From: Calocera cornea HHB12733
Lineage: Eukaryota > Basidiomycota > Dacrymycetes > Dacrymycetales > Dacrymycetaceae
Assembly: GCA_001632435.1 (NCBI GenBank)
Contig: KV423915.1
Location: 58,512 to 122,511, forward strand
DNA: 64,000 bases
Direction: 5' to 3'
Shown in pieces: positions 10,936 through 25,161 of the stretch. Within the stretch, counting starts at the first letter, position 1, and every line of letters starts with the position of its first letter. The notes under the pieces are model-generated. The model saw only the letters and a program-made list of their open reading frames with translations, was not told the origin of the DNA and did not search any database. The position numbers and the translations under genes were made by a program.

Positions 10936-12093
10936 CGTGATTTGTAACGACCGTGTTGTGTCCCAAGAATGATGATCAAGTCAAGCGTGTACGTGCTCGC
11001 CCCGCCGCGTAGAGTTGGCAAGAAGAAGACGGTGATGGTGCTGCTGCCTGTGATTCCGCCGATTTATAAGTGCGCGTGTCAACCATAAAGGCCAATCAAA
11101 CACCGCACTCTGCCAGTACCGCCAGTGAGTCTATCACCTCCGACCATCATCGTCCTTAGGCCATGCATCCACCTCGTGCGAGGATGGTCGGTGGTCGCAA
11201 GAGCATGGCATTGCCTCTCCCATTATGGATCGTGGATCGTGGTGCGTGGTATGTGTATTTCCCCTTCATTCACCATGGTCGCATGAGCGAATACGGTGGA
11301 ATGTGGTCGGTCGATGCCATGTGAAGGGCCGCGCCATGGTCTGTTTCCAGAAGATTCGGACATGCGGTCGGGTTTACATGCAATCATCCCCGTCCACTCT
11401 TTGGGATGGCGCTAGCGGCACAACTTCCCTCTGCTATCCGGCGAGCTGGCAACTCTGGATGTAGAGTTACTGCTGGCAGTAGACCCGTAGTCGGTAATGA
11501 TGCAGTTCGCCACGCGCAGACTGCCGCACCCCGCCTTCCGTTACGCTTGGGCTACGTAAGAAGTGCACGGGGATCCACTGCCAGATTAGTCGGACGATCG
11601 CCAAGAACGTAATAGTCTGACTGGCTCGTCCCAAACGATCATTGTGCGACTGTGATTGGATTACATGACAGCGGGATTGCGTGTAATGTACATTGACTGG
11701 AAACGGGACCATGCGAGAGAAACCACCCCGCCTTAAACTCGAGACCACTACCACCCCTTTCTTCATCCGAGCCTCGAATAATAGGATAGGTGGAAATAGA
11801 ATGCAGAAGGAATAGAAGAAATAGAGAGAGAACGAAAGACATCTTCGGTGAACAATGCAGATGGGTGCCGGACTGCTGGTTGGAAACCGCGCGGCATTGG
11901 AATCATTGGAATGAATAGGGGATTATCGTATGGAGGAAGGCGCTCCTAGGCCAATCGGGCCACGGGCATAGCGTATCGAGCGGCCGCAATGGGGCGAATA
12001 TATGAGCTTCGTTCAAAGCATAAGTTCGTGCCTCATCCTGTGATGAAGTATTTGATATGGTGTAGATCAGCAGAGAGTGTTGAAGAACCTGCT
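10936..12093. other. Intergenic region with no supported gene
   Basis: About 1.16 kb between the 3' end of the Puf gene and the 5' end of the coiled-coil gene. It includes repeated CATGG/TGGTCG-like words around 11160-11350 but no coding signature. Confidence 0.4.
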
Positions 12094-15000
12094 TCAAGAG
12101 CTGTACGAGCGCGCTTTCTCGCTGGACAAGTCTCAGTAATCTATTGCATCCCTTGTCATAACCGACTCACAACATCCAGATTACTTTCGCGCCCGTGCGA
12201 GAGCCTTTCAAGGTAACAACATGGCTGCGGAGCTAGCCCGGCATCACTCAACATACAAAAACGAGCTCGCACACAACGGAACTCACCGCATCTGAAAGCA
12301 TCGCGCGCTGTTCACGGTTTGCCTGGAAAGGGCAGAGAGGAAGAGTCAGAGAAGCGAACGGCTGGGTACAAGAGCTTGCTTACCAAGTTCAATATTTGGG
12401 TTATGAATTGGCTTCCAGGCAACGTCAAAGCCATGTCTACAATAATAGCGCGCTTTCCTGAAAGACGCGGCTCAGCCATTTTGCGAACGAATCCATCCAA
12501 AACCATAGGGTCTCCCTGCTTCAAGGCTTTGTCGAGGGATTTGACACCCTGTTGATCCGTTGCCAGAGCGAGAATCTCTCTCGTCAAAATAGACACAGAG
12601 CGGGCTTTGGCTTCGGGAGATCCATGCTCAACGACTATATGACGCATGAGAAAAGCCGCCAAGCATGTGCCACCGACATACTGTGCTGGACAACCCAACC
12701 TGAGGAGTGCGTCAGTCGGGGACCTAGATGGAATGTCTGGACACGTACTGCCCCATTGGTTTTTGGCACACATAGTCAAATTATCCAACACCTCATCCAC
12801 GCATGGCCTCTTCAAGTCTTCACTCAGATTCTCAAACACGTGCTGAGATAGTCGTTAGCCGGTCTCCGGACTTGAACAAATAATGCGAAACACATGCCTG
12901 TGCGACAAGAGATCCTGTCTCATGACAAGCCAGCTGTGCCCACTTGCCGCAGAGAGCGTGATTGACACTTGATGAGGTTCAGTATCCGGTCTGACCTGCA
13001 TAGTCAGGGGAACGTACTACTCGAAGATTGGCGGCGGATTTCCATCCCACTGAAGCTCCATGATCTGGGTGTGGTCAGGGACAAGGCCACATACGCATGA
13101 ATGAGGACCCACCTTGCTCCAAACATGGCTGGCATGCTTGTTGATCAGCGTCTCCCCAGGGTCATCCATGAGCAGCTCGTTCACTACCAGCAGCTGGTAC
13201 ACAAAGAGCGATGAGCACATCGTACAGTGGACCGGCGGAAGTGAGACTCACTTTGCAGCGCTCGTCGCCGTCCAGCGCCTTTTGTACAACATGGGTGCCA
13301 TAAGGAGAAGTGGCCAGCTCGACGACATGACCACGCATAACGCTGACGACCTTTGCCCGCTCTTCAGCTGTGCAAGGATCCTCGAGACAACGCTGAACGG
13401 CCCAGTTGCCGAAACGATTGGTCTATTCAAGGCCCAGTTGAGCACGGCGCGCATGTCAGGTGTGAACGGAAAGCGTACCATTAGATCGAGTCCCTTTTCC
13501 ACAATGGCATCGACAATCTTCGAGCGCTCTACGCTGTCAACTGCCTTGAGCTTTTGCTATGATAGGATGAGTTATGGCGAGATGGTCAAGAAATGTAAGA
13601 CAGACCTGAATAAAAATAGAAGCTTGCTGGTCATTAACGCGAACGATGCGTTCACAGAAATAAGCGTAGGGAGGGGTGCTAGCTGGCTGAAGGTACGACA
13701 GATAGTTGATGCCCTGGGATGGTGCCGTTGGATGCTGTGGATTCATACCCCTCGATGGAGTCCGATGGCGACCGATGGGCGGGGGCGTGTGCGAAGACGG
13801 AAGCTGCCTCTGGGGTGAATGGCCTTGAGCATCGTATATCTTGCCTTGGCCAAAGGAGTTGGCGGGCGAAGGATGACGAGGAACATAGGCACCAGGCAGA
13901 CCATGAGGAGAGACTATAGTGGATGCCATCGATGCACTCGTGGACAAGGGAGGAGTTCCGAACCCCGACGGCGAGATCGGCGACATTCCCTGCTGACGTC
14001 GCTCGGTGACAAAGGCTATCCATCCATGGTCTTTACCAGGTCCTTCTTCGTCCACCGGGCTGCGAGCACTCAGTCCCTGATTAAAGCGGGGATCTCTCGA
14101 CTGAGCCAGGTCCATGCCCGGCACATGCGCCTGGGGAATGGAAGTGTTCGTGTTCGGGAGCTGAGACCAAGCCAACGCTGAAGAGTGAGCAGGAGGAGGC
14201 AGCCGTGTGGGAGACTCGTGCATGGGCACCTGTGCATTAGAGAAGTTGGTCTGGATAGGCGCCGGATAAGGCTGAGCCGATGGCTGACGATGGCGCGGCG
14301 TCGAGTCGTAGGTTGGTTGAGGCCAGTTATTCATGTGGGGATTCGATAGAGAGCGAGAGTGGGGACCGAGGAAAGGAGGTTCGTTGACTTGGTGAGACAG
14401 TGTTACGGTCGACGCTGGCATACCCAATGTCAAGGCGTTAAGGGCAGGCTGAAGGCTTGCAAGGGCGTTGTCGTGTTCTTGGGCTTGCGGCATCCTCGCG
14501 CTTTGATACGAACCCTGAGGATGTTGCGAAGCTGGGGAAGCACCAGAAGCGAAGGGATGGCCGGAGGGAATTTGCGCCATGTTAGAAGCACGGAAGTCGG
14601 GAAGCGTAGTGGAACGTGGCCTGCATGTATGCGTCTCCGGGGAGGCGGGAGGGGACATCGACTGGAAATAACCGCCCGCGCCTGCATTTATAGGCACCTG
14701 AAAGAAGCCATCATCAACAAAGGACGCCTCGTGGACAAGCACGCGTCGACGAACCTTCGGAACGTAACGCTCGTCACCAATCGCACCCAGTCCCTTGACC
14801 TTCCCGAACACGTCCTCCCCGTCCTCCCGGTGCTCCATCTCCACAATGCCAGCCGGCGAGGTCCACAGCAGCCCCCGCTTCATCTTCGCGTCTGCCCTCT
14901 CAAGCAGACCGATGGCGTTACTATCATTGGATGTAGGGTGTAGAGGTACAGTGGCGATCTCGGCACTGCTTTCGTGAGAAGAAGCCTTGGACGAAGACGA

Positions 15001-15330
15001 GTCGGGTGGAGTGCTGAGCCCGGTGACGGGGTGCTTAGGGGACAGAACGGGTCCCGGGTCGGGTTGAGATGCAGCCGTCGCCGGGTCCGCGTTGTGAGGT
15101 TGCATGTTCTTCGGCGCCCACATAGAGGACATCGTCGATCTGTCGTCGTAGTCGTGGCGATACACGGGCCTGTGGGTTGATCGGTTAGCATATAGATGGT
15201 CCAGAGCGCGCATATATGTGGAGACGTGCCTAGGGTTTGTCGGTGCCCAGATAGAGCCCATCAGGGAGCGATCATCCGGTGATCCGACCGTGCTGATTGG
15301 GTTCGATGGGTAAAGAGAGTTGTCCATCAC
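12094..15330 (-). CDS. Pumilio/Puf-family RNA-binding protein (fungal JSN1 type)
   Basis: Puf proteins bind 3'UTR elements and control mRNA stability, translation or localisation. The first exon (13537-15330) encodes about 540 residues of disordered Ser/Pro/Gln-rich sequence with two SxWAP motifs (MGSIWAPTNP, MSSMWAPKNM). The Pumilio repeats follow across many short exons: ERIVRVNDQQASIFIQ, then QKLKAVDSVERSKIVDAIV, NRFGNWAVQRCLEDPCTAEE, an ELATSPYGTHVVQKALDGDE-like segment, and later FENLSEDLKRPC and LPGSQFITQILNL. The NDQQASIF signature is typical of JSN1-like filamentous-fungal Puf proteins. The end is best built as ALRSHVVTLKGSRTGAKVIW plus a last exon ending ARSYSS with TGA at 12094, matching the usual C-terminal H(I/V)VTL(R/K)G...KVIW block. 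No RRM is evident, unlike yeast Jsn1. The final two splice sites are less certain. Confidence 0.88.
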
Positions 15331-15766
15331 CGAGGAAGCTTTTGGTGGAGGGGCGGACTGATGTAAGCGAGGAGAAATATTCTATTGAGAAGGTGGAAAG
15401 AAGGAGAGAAGGGGATGAGGGGGAAAAGACGCAGTGTGCCCGTTTGTGAGTACATTCTTATACCTCGTCTCTCGCATGCAACTCGGTGCTTCCCTACCAA
15501 ATAGAGGTGTGAAGAGCAGCGCGCGCGATCGGAGGCATTCCGCCGGATATCACAAGTTCGCGCCGATGGTCACTCTGTGTCGCCACATCACGGGGAAGCA
15601 CGTGAGCGTGATGTCTCTGTCACCCGCGCTTCTCCGCGCCGCGGCTCTCCGTCCACAACGTTTTATTACAACACCAAAGATGGAGTACAACAACAAACTA
15701 ATGATCCATCCAGTACATAGACATCCTAATGAAGATCTGTTATTCAAGATTACTTTGCTTTCAAGA
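15331..15766. other. Intergenic region between Puf and phospholipase genes
   Basis: Promoter side of the minus-strand Puf gene and 3' flank of the minus-strand phospholipase gene. No coding signal is supported. Confidence 0.4.
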
Positions 15767-18411
15767 TTAGGAAGACGTCGCGGGCGGATGCTCCGCTGCG
15801 TCTTCAGGCGAGATGCTAGCTGGGCGGACGGGAGGATGCGTCGCCGGAACAAACGGCTTTATCCCCGAGAGGCGATCCTTCTTGCGTTTCTCGTAGGCCT
15901 CCCGGATTACCGCCCGGATGGTCTCCAAGCTGTCCGTAAGGTTCTGTTTCTGTGTCTTCTCGAGCATCTGGATCTGTTCAGGTGTCCTGCAGCAAGGTCA
16001 GTATTGTTTCTCCTCGTCGAAGCGCATATAGTGGACACTTACCAAACCAGGTTATACGAACTGGACCACGGCGCGCTCTAGCGTAATTCCGGGCTATCAG
16101 CGATGAGTCACGCCGGCGGAAATAGGAGACGCACGGAAGGATCATACTCCGGCTGGACTTTGTTGGGCAAAAGAGGCAAGTAGACCATGATCACGTTCCG
16201 CCGAGCCTGCGGCTGGTGGCTATATGCGGTCAGTACAACTCCGACAGGCGGAGAAAGCGTGACGGACCGCTTGTTGTACAAGACCGGACCACCTGGTCTC
16301 TCCTGAGAGTGGAAGTGGAAGCCTTCCGGGATGCCCACCTCGCCGTGGTTGTACATTTGCACACCATCGATGACTTGAGCGTATCGTCCCTCAAAAGTCT
16401 TCTCAATGCTCTCCGCCGTCCAAGGCTTTAGCTTTCCCTCCTGGTCGACCATAGGGAGAGGAGGCAGCTCAGCCAGATGCGCCCGCGGTTCGAACTTCAA
16501 GCCCTTGTCACTGCCCATATCGTTGACGCGCTGCAAGGCCGCATCCTTCTGCACATCTGAGGAGTAGTCGAAGTTGAGAATCACGTCGAGATCGCGATTG
16601 GGATGGATGAAGGAGTAGGTCGGCATGTTGTTGCCCATTCCCGCGTCGATCAAATGCAGACGAGGCGAGTTCTCGAAACCTTGGCCGCGGTTGGGCTCTT
16701 TTTCAGCTCCGAAGAATGGATTTGCCTCGTTGCAGGCGTGGATAGGATGGTGCTCGCCGAACCTCTCGACGTAATGGGGAGCAACGTGCTCGATCTCTTT
16801 GGTGATGCCGCGCATCAACGCGCCCAACGGGCCCTTCGGCAGGTTGCGATAGATCGTGCCAAGGTAGCTGGACAATGGTCCTGCCGGTGCTGAAGTCGAC
16901 AAGCCGAGGATCATAGCCAGAGACTGCTCGGGTAAGCGCATCTGGTTCATGCCCTTGTCGAACCTATGATCTGGTCAACAACAGCAGCAGCAGCACAACA
17001 GGCAACGTACTTCCTACCAAATGACCAGGTCGGCACCCATCCCTCGAGCTCGTCTGAGCCAATCTCGAGAGGAGTGACCTCGAACCACTGCCACCACGCA
17101 TCCTCGGCCTCTTCATGCTCCTTGCTGGTGTGATTGTTCGACTCGAAAGGCTCGGTCTTGCTCTTCCAGTCGCGCCTATCTGCGCATGAGCATATATGCG
17201 CGCCAAACATACAACTCTGCATACCAGGGGCGCTCATGACGGACAGCAGTCAAGATAGGGAATGGCTCTTCTCCTGCCTTGATGCCGGAACGTTCCCAGA
17301 CTGTAGGGGCAATGTTCAGCAACCAAGTCGCGGATGATGGCGCATACACGCACCTTTCGACCACTGGAACCACTCCTTCTTCAGCTGCGCATGGGTCTCC
17401 CCCGGCTCCTTCCTGTGCAGCGGCAGGAACATGTAGCTGTGCACGATGGTCGAGTACAGATCGAGGATGACCGGGGCCACGCCCGTCTTTAGCTTGTACA
17501 GGAGCGGACCGAACAGGAAGTCGGCACCATTGGGCGAGTTCATGACGGTGTTGACGGCGGCTGCGGAGATCGGATGGCGATGAGAGTTGGCCATGAAGTG
17601 GTCCAGCGTGTTCTGAGCATCACGGTCCCCGAAAGTATAATAGGCTGCGATACATGTCAGTTATCGACCTGCAACAGAACGCATATGCACGCACCTCCCA
17701 AGGCCCAACAAGATCCGCTCACTCCCGCAACATACGAAATGAGATCCCACATCTCTACCTCCTTACACGACGCAAACACTGTGAGCAGGCCGCTGCAATT
17801 AAATTCAGCAAAGTGCCAGGCACACCCGCGGTTCGATCACGTACAAGCACGCACGATAACCGCCACCGCTGCCTCCAATGCCAATGATCGGGACATCGTC
17901 TGGGTGAACGACTTCGTCGGGAGGAAGACCAAGGAACTTGGCCAGAGCTCCGCTCTCGGCGATCCGCTTGCGACGCGTTTCCAAGAACTGCAGCTCCTCG
18001 AGGTGAAGCGCGTTATTCCGCCTAGGATCAGTGCATCAGCATGTTGTCCGCATCAGTACAGCGGCTCGGAGCCTACCTGAGTTCCGCATCCCACTCGAGT
18101 TCCGGGTAGAGGTAATAGTTTTTATCGTCGCGGTTGAGATGCGAGTGGACCTGCAAGAGGTCGTGCATCTTGTGCGCGCCATGCTTGATCGAGTCCTTCA
18201 GGGCATGGCCGAGGTCCTTCATGGAATGAATTCCTTTCTTCTCCTCATGATTCGGCATCGACTTGTCGGGAAGGGTCTGGTCGGGTTCTTCCTGATCCTC
18301 AGGCGGCACAACGGCGTGGGCGGCATCGTGAAATCGCGCATGATCGTCGCCTGTCCAGTGATCCTCCGGATGGAGGCCGGTGTGCTCTGCAGTAATACCG
18401 GGCTCAGACAT
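15767..18411 (-). CDS. Cytosolic phospholipase A2-like lipase (PLA2c / lysophospholipase catalytic domain)
   Basis: Predicted to hydrolyse acyl chains from glycerophospholipids. The ATG at 18411 begins a histidine- and acid-rich leader (MSEPGITAEHTG). The catalytic domain shows GIGGSGGGYRA (oxyanion Arg), the nucleophile elbow GVSGSCWALGA, and later LHLIDAGMGNNMP with the catalytic Asp. These correspond to the Arg/Ser/Asp set of group IV PLA2. Later exons contain EGWVPTWSFGRK and VILNFDYSSDVQ, and the end joins WSSSYNLVWTPEQIQMLEKT with a helical Lys-rich tail. There are roughly seven introns. No signal peptide is seen, in line with the cytosolic cPLA2-like branch rather than secreted fungal phospholipase B. 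It is head-to-head with the PP1 gene. Confidence 0.88.
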
Positions 18412-19037
18412 GGCTTAGTAGAGCAGTAGTATCGAATTGGGTATCTGGTGGTCGTCCCGCACGGTAGTAAGGTATAAGAAGGTCGCAGTGAAGCATCGCC
18501 CAGGGATCAGCTCCTTGTCGCATTATCATCACCAGGTCTCACACGTTGACCCTTAGTGTGTCGTCTACTTCCGGCCCCGTACGCACGTGCCGGATACGCA
18601 ATACGATGCGGCCCTATATCTGCACTGCGGACGCGCACCGGCGTTTCCATCGAGCTCGTCGTCCGTAGCGGCTCCGGTGCTAGCGTTCCCAAGAGCTTGT
18701 CAGTTGCCGGGCGCGTCACTACTGACGTGACCGTGCTTACTGATTGGATGCCGCGCCCTGCGTCCACCTACGCGGAAGCGGATGACCCCTATCGTAGGCG
18801 GGTGTAGCCGGAAATGGATTCCTCATTGGGTATCCGCCGCAGATTCCCTCACTCAAATCCTATCTGGCTCCGCTCAGCTGGCATACAAATATCGCGCGGT
18901 GCAAATCGTCAAACCAAGTCATCCCACGCCGTATCATCTCCCTCGTCCCTCTCTTTTGTCCCACATCCCTCCCCGTCGATTTCCCCTCCCCTCTCCTCCC
19001 TGTCCCGCTCCCCATTAGCATCCACCAGCCTTATTCC
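18412..19037. promoter_or_regulatory. Divergent promoter region, phospholipase (-) and PP1 (+)
   Basis: About 0.63 kb separate the two start codons. A long CT-rich stretch (about 18940-19015) lies immediately before the PP1 ATG, typical of fungal core promoters. Confidence 0.45.
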
Positions 19038-20482
<1,445 letters not shown>

Positions 20483-22425
20483 TTTGCGACTTCTCGACCG
20501 CACGCACAGCAACTCGCCCAACCACAGTCGAGTGCCTTACCTTTCACGCCTTCAATTGATTACCCACTGACAAGCTTCTATCAGCGATCTCGTCCATACT
20601 TCCAAACATTCACTCCACAACGACCTCACTGTACCCCACAAGGCTCCTACCAGCTGTCTTTCCAATGCCACCACCCAGTTTTCCGTCCTTCTCCTCCACA
20701 GTTTCGGTTCAACACCCTCCCATGTTGTTTGTTTGACATGGAGACGACAAGGACCACTGTCCCACCCTCGCCATCGCCACCACCACCACCACCACCACCA
20801 GTGCGCGGCCCTGTCGCATTCTACCCGGCCTGCACGTCTGCAACACTTTGCCCTCATACGGTTCATCTTGTCTCGTCTTCTCTTTCAGATGGCCCCGGAC
20901 TCCACATTCCCAATTCAATGGTTCACAGATCTCTTCGTGTCCAATAAATTCAAGTGACATTGTCTAGCAACATCACTATGGGATATAACACTCGATGCTC
21001 ACGAAGGGTGTAGAGAAACCTGTCGGAGATTGAAGCTTAAGGACGGATACGCTGAGAGGCTCTCTCTGAATGCGCATCATGGTGTTTCGATCAGTCACTC
21101 CTGCGCTACAAGGCCCGTATCTAACGGCAAACTGGGCCTGGCATGCTGACAAATTGAGGGGTGAAATTCAATCATTTGTCTCGATTTAAAGGGTATAAGC
21201 AGATGCCACCCGGGCATGTGCATATGAATTTGGGAGGTCGTTGGCTCGGCTCAGCCTGAAATTAGGACCTCATGGGAGGGTACGAGATAGGGAACGCGCA
21301 GCGTGATGGCAGTGGAGAGCACCCCGTCTTCGGCGGCGGGTTGACGGCCTGGACATTAATGGGATAGCCTGATAAGCTTGCCGCCTTTGATGAGGCGCAT
21401 ATCGATTGTGCCTTGTCCCGGCGAGTGAGATGTGGGGCGCAAGCATGTCGTTCCGTGACAGCATGACGCAAGTCTCGAGCGGGAAAATGTACGCCTAATC
21501 CATATACAGGACTTTCATGAGCCTGGAGATTCCCACCTACCAGGACGCTTTTATTGTCAGACCGAGGAGTCTACTGTGCGCGGGTCAAAATTTATTTATG
21601 CGCTTTCCAGCGAGAGAAAGGCATGTCGAAGAAGGAACGAGTACACGGCGGCGCGACTTCCGGAATATCGGATGCTTACGCTACGGATCCGCGGACTTGA
21701 CTAGGGACTGCCATCTCGAGCTGACCTTGCGCAGCGCATCAGACTCGCGCGCACATCGCACCATCGGACCTTTCCTCCTTTCTTGGCATCGTTGGCGTCT
21801 CAGACTCTCCTTGAGCTCTACAACGGCGTGTTGGACAGCTTTGATCGGCACAGATCGTTACGCGGTTGGGTCAATGAAAGTCTTGGAATCGGCGACGCTC
21901 GGATCCAACCGAATGGCTGCTGCTAGCTGTGTTCTGCTCCGAGCCGCTTGATCAGATTAAAAACAGAAGACCTGGACATTGTTGCTGGCCATTACGTACA
22001 GAGGAAGGCAGTCGCCGAAGGGACTGCTAGTCCAGCGTATACCTTCCTGACGCTGTGCCCAACGGCCGGGCGGGCTCGGCAATCTTATCCCCGTCTGTCA
22101 GGATGCTAGACTTACCCAACAGGCCGGCCAGCTTGTTCCGTTCGCAATGCTTCGCATATGCACGTAGCAGTCGACGCTGATGTATGATCCCTACTCTGGC
22201 ATTGGTGGGCTGAAACGTTGCTGCCCTACTAGCTCATGGATTGGGTACAAGGAAGTCACAAACCCCATGTGGTACCGCTCGAGCTGAGCGTGCACTCCTT
22301 AACCTCGGGGACAGTCCACGGTCTCGCGGAGGCTATGTCTCCGGTATACGAGCTGGCTCTTTATCGTTGCATCCGACCATATAACTGCCGAGGGCTGGTG
22401 GAAGGTAATGTCGGTTCTCTTCGAC
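20483..22425. other. Long intergenic region downstream of PP1
   Basis: About 1.9 kb. The first 450 bp are probably PP1 3'UTR. The rest has only short unconnected frames, the longest being 21517-21951 (+) with no motif. No RNA gene is recognised. Confidence 0.4.
20777..20800 (+). repeat. (CCA)8 microsatellite
   Basis: Eight perfect CCA triplets in the 3' flank of the PP1 gene. The histidine/proline runs it creates in other frames are not coding. Confidence 0.9.
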
Positions 22426-22881
22426 TCAGAAGAGCACTTTACGATTAAGATAGCAGGAAGAAGACGATGCCTCAGCCAGGAACTTGCGAAGCGCCAGCTC
22501 GAACATTTTCTTCTGAGGTGCATCGCATGGATAATTGCGATAGCCGGGATACCGCGCGCTGGAATCTCCCGGTGGTGCTATCATGTTCCTGGTTTCTCCT
22601 GCGCCCAACCCTACGCGTATGCTTGCACGGTTACCCTGGATCTCGATCTGGCCACCTAACCATTCCAGCGAGGATCTCCCAACATGCCTCTGCTCCGCAA
22701 CCCACGGCGTATGTGTCCCGCATGAACTGATTGCTCCGGGCTGGCTGTCACTGCCGAATCTAGTCCGCAGGTACAATGTATCGCCATGCCGCACCTGGCC
22801 CTCGTGAATTAGACTCCCTTCGTCCAGCTCAATAAATGGGGGCAAACTTCGGTGCCTGCCTGTCCCCTCACCTGGTGTCAT
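22426..22881 (-). CDS. Possible small uncharacterised protein (weak candidate)
   Basis: An intron-free frame of 151 residues from ATG 22881, divergent from the acetate transporter with only 56 bp between the two ATGs. The middle reads VRHGDTLYLRTRFGS, ISSCGTHTPWVAE and RSSLEWL. The HGDTxYLRT phrase recalls the repeated blades of small basidiomycete beta-trefoil or lectin-like proteins, but only one such unit is visible. The remainder (about 70 residues) shows no pattern. It could be a chance frame in the transporter's promoter. Confidence 0.25.
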   Translation of the reverse strand: MTPGEGTGRHRSLPPFIELDEGSLIHEGQVRHGDTLYLRTRFGSDSQPGAISSCGTHTPWVAEQRHVGRSSLEWLGGQIEIQGNRASIRVGLGAGETRNMIAPPGDSSARYPGYRNYPCDAPQKKMFELALRKFLAEASSSSCYLNRKVLF

Positions 22882-22937
22882 TCTCTCCCCCCCTTTGCTC
22901 TCCGCATACCCAACCCCCACCCTGGTAACGAATCGCC

Positions 22938-23915
22938 ATGTCTCAAGAAAAGAACTTGAAGATTCAGACCGACGCCTCTGAGACGAGCTATGAGCCGCAT
23001 ACACCAGGCGGACATGTGGCCGACTCTAGCCAGCCCGCCATGCCCGTATATCATCGGCAATATGGTAACCCGGTAGGTCGTCAATGGTCCCAGATCATGG
23101 ACTCGCTTCTCACTCTGATCTCCTAGGCACCGTTGGGCCTGCTCGCCTACGGGACGGTTTTCCTTTGCAGTTCTCTCTTCAACATCCATTCACGGGGCAT
23201 CAACAACGGGTCCCTCGTTCTCCTCTTCGCTACCTTGTAAGTCCCTGTTTTCAGAACAGGATGACTTGTTCTGAAGGGGTTCAGCTATGGCGGCATCATG
23301 CAGACACTCGTCGGGATGTGGGAGATGTTCCTCGGCAACACATTCGGAGCGTAAGTTGGATCCTTACTCCTTTTGACGACGACTCAGCTGACCGCTCACA
23401 GAACGGTCTTCGCTACTTATGGCGGTTTCAATCTCTCCTATGGTGCTCTGTACATGCCCGGTGTCGGCGTGCAGGCTCTGTACACGGACGCAAACGGCGT
23501 TGTCAGCCCTGACTTTGCTCAGGCCGTCGGCATCTATCTCCTGATTTGGGAGTGAGTGTCTCCATCAGGAAAGTATTGGGGACGTTCCTGACAAATTGCA
23601 GCGTTATCACCCTGCTTTTCCTCATTGGATGCCTCCGGTCTTCCCTCCCCGTCGTCTGGACTTTCGGCACCACCGTCGTCGCCCTGACTCTCCTGGCCGC
23701 CAACAGCTTCACTGGTAGGCTCTTCTTTGCAACCGAATCGTCCTGTTCTCACCGATGTTATAGGGATTGGAAGTCTTGCTATTGCGGGAGGAGCTTTCGG
23801 TCTTTGTGCTGCCGCTGGAGCATACTATGCAGCGCTTGCTGGCTTCTACTCCCCGACAGTCACGTTCAAGGCTATCAGGCTGCCGCCTATGAGCCTTGCG
23901 TACGCCGAAGTGTAG
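22938..23915 (+). CDS. Acetate/ammonium transporter of the GPR1/FUN34/YaaH family (Ato/Ady2 type)
   Basis: Plasma-membrane transporter for acetate and other short monocarboxylates. The cytosolic N-terminus (MSQEKNLKIQTDASETS) leads to NPAPLGLLAYG, the YaaH family signature, created by splicing across an intron at about 23072-23127. Six hydrophobic segments follow, including GINNGSLVLLFATFYGGIMQ, GMWEMFLGNTFGATVFATYG with the conserved FGATxFxxYGxFxxxY pattern, AVGIYLLIWDVITLLFLIGC, VVALTLLAANSF and AIAGGAFGLCAAAGAYYAAL. The C-terminus is short. About five introns. Length (around 235 residues) is normal for the family. Confidence 0.93.
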
Positions 23916-25161
23916 ATTGGTGATTAGCTTGGTCTGTAAGCCGTGCCATTCATGCTGCTTTCCAACATGGCTCGAAGTGGCGGAATGGCCGAGGAGTCTC
24001 CAGTAAAACAGGCGACAGTAGTCGGCATTGCATACGGTATCCGTCAGTTTTGGCTCCATACACGTTTCCCCCCTTCTGGGTTGTCTAATCCTACCACGTC
24101 ATGCCAATGTTGCTTTACTCGACCTGTTCAGAGGCCACAGGATCGATGCGAGCCCGGAGTGACAGAGGTAGAGGCGTAAATGTTGGTGCTGCGGCGAACG
24201 GTTGCCGCACTGTGCAGAAGGAACTGCCTCCGCGCCACTGCCAGTGCGGGTCTCTCTCGGTCGGAAGTCTGTGTCCCGTCCACGGCGAAGCGCGAACACA
24301 ATTCTCACTGTTGTCGGTGCACTCTCGCCGGTCTTGATGAGCGCCACAAATGCTTCGCTTCGCTTACGTCCCATTACGTCTTATTACATATCTGATGGAC
24401 TTCTTGGATGCACCATCATTGTCGGTCTCGCGACCAAATATGGACCAGTTTTCTCACCGCTACGCGCGTTCCGGGGCACAAGTACTGACTTCAAGCGCTC
24501 GCGGGCGGCTGCCCTTTCGGTATCTCTTAATCCTGACGACTAGGTCCAAGGGTATTGCAGGTACCAAAGTACGTAGTTGTCCTCTTCGGCCCTTTGCCGG
24601 TATCCTTCTTCTTGCGCAATGATGAACTCAATCTTATCTCTCGACGGCGGCCGGTGGCTCTGATGTCGAGTGAACGGGGCGACAGTCGGAGCAGGGAGCT
24701 CTTCGGACGAGGGGCATCCGCTTGGCTATTGCCAATGTTCCTCAGGTACGAGCACCGCATGAACGTGCGCTGCATGAGGGGCAGATTAGTTTGCAATCTG
24801 AGCGCATTTCCTTTGTTCTGGATCAAAGACAACGTTCAACTGACGGACACTAAGATAGGTTGATAAAGACTCCAATATAAAGGGCCCATATATATCGGAA
24901 AGTAGCCAGCTTCATATCCGGCTGCACACCGGCAGTCCGAGGCGCGCATGCCCTTAGGGAGATCTGCCCATCGAACATCTCGGCCTGCAGAAGGCTGTCG
25001 TTTGCTTCTCACCGAAGACGTTCATGCCGCCCGGATATCTGATAGCGAGTTCATCGGCCATTGCATGAATATTGACAATCGACCGTTTCATATTTTGCAG
25101 TAATCATAAGTACAGCGGATGCATCATAGAGCAGTGTGATCTGGAACGATAGTCATATAAT
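23916..25161. other. Intergenic region between acetate transporter and NBR1 genes
   Basis: Convergent 3' flanks, about 1.25 kb. No coding or RNA feature is supported. Confidence 0.4.

Noticed and set aside
13248..13502. Frame containing LMVRFPFTPDMRAVLN taken as part of the Puf protein
   Set aside because: This stretch is an intron (GTACGC...GAATAG); removing it restores the Puf repeat NRFGNWAVQRC.
20733..20957. Short frame with a histidine run
   Set aside because: The run comes from the (CCA)8 microsatellite in the PP1 3' flank; no other coding evidence exists.
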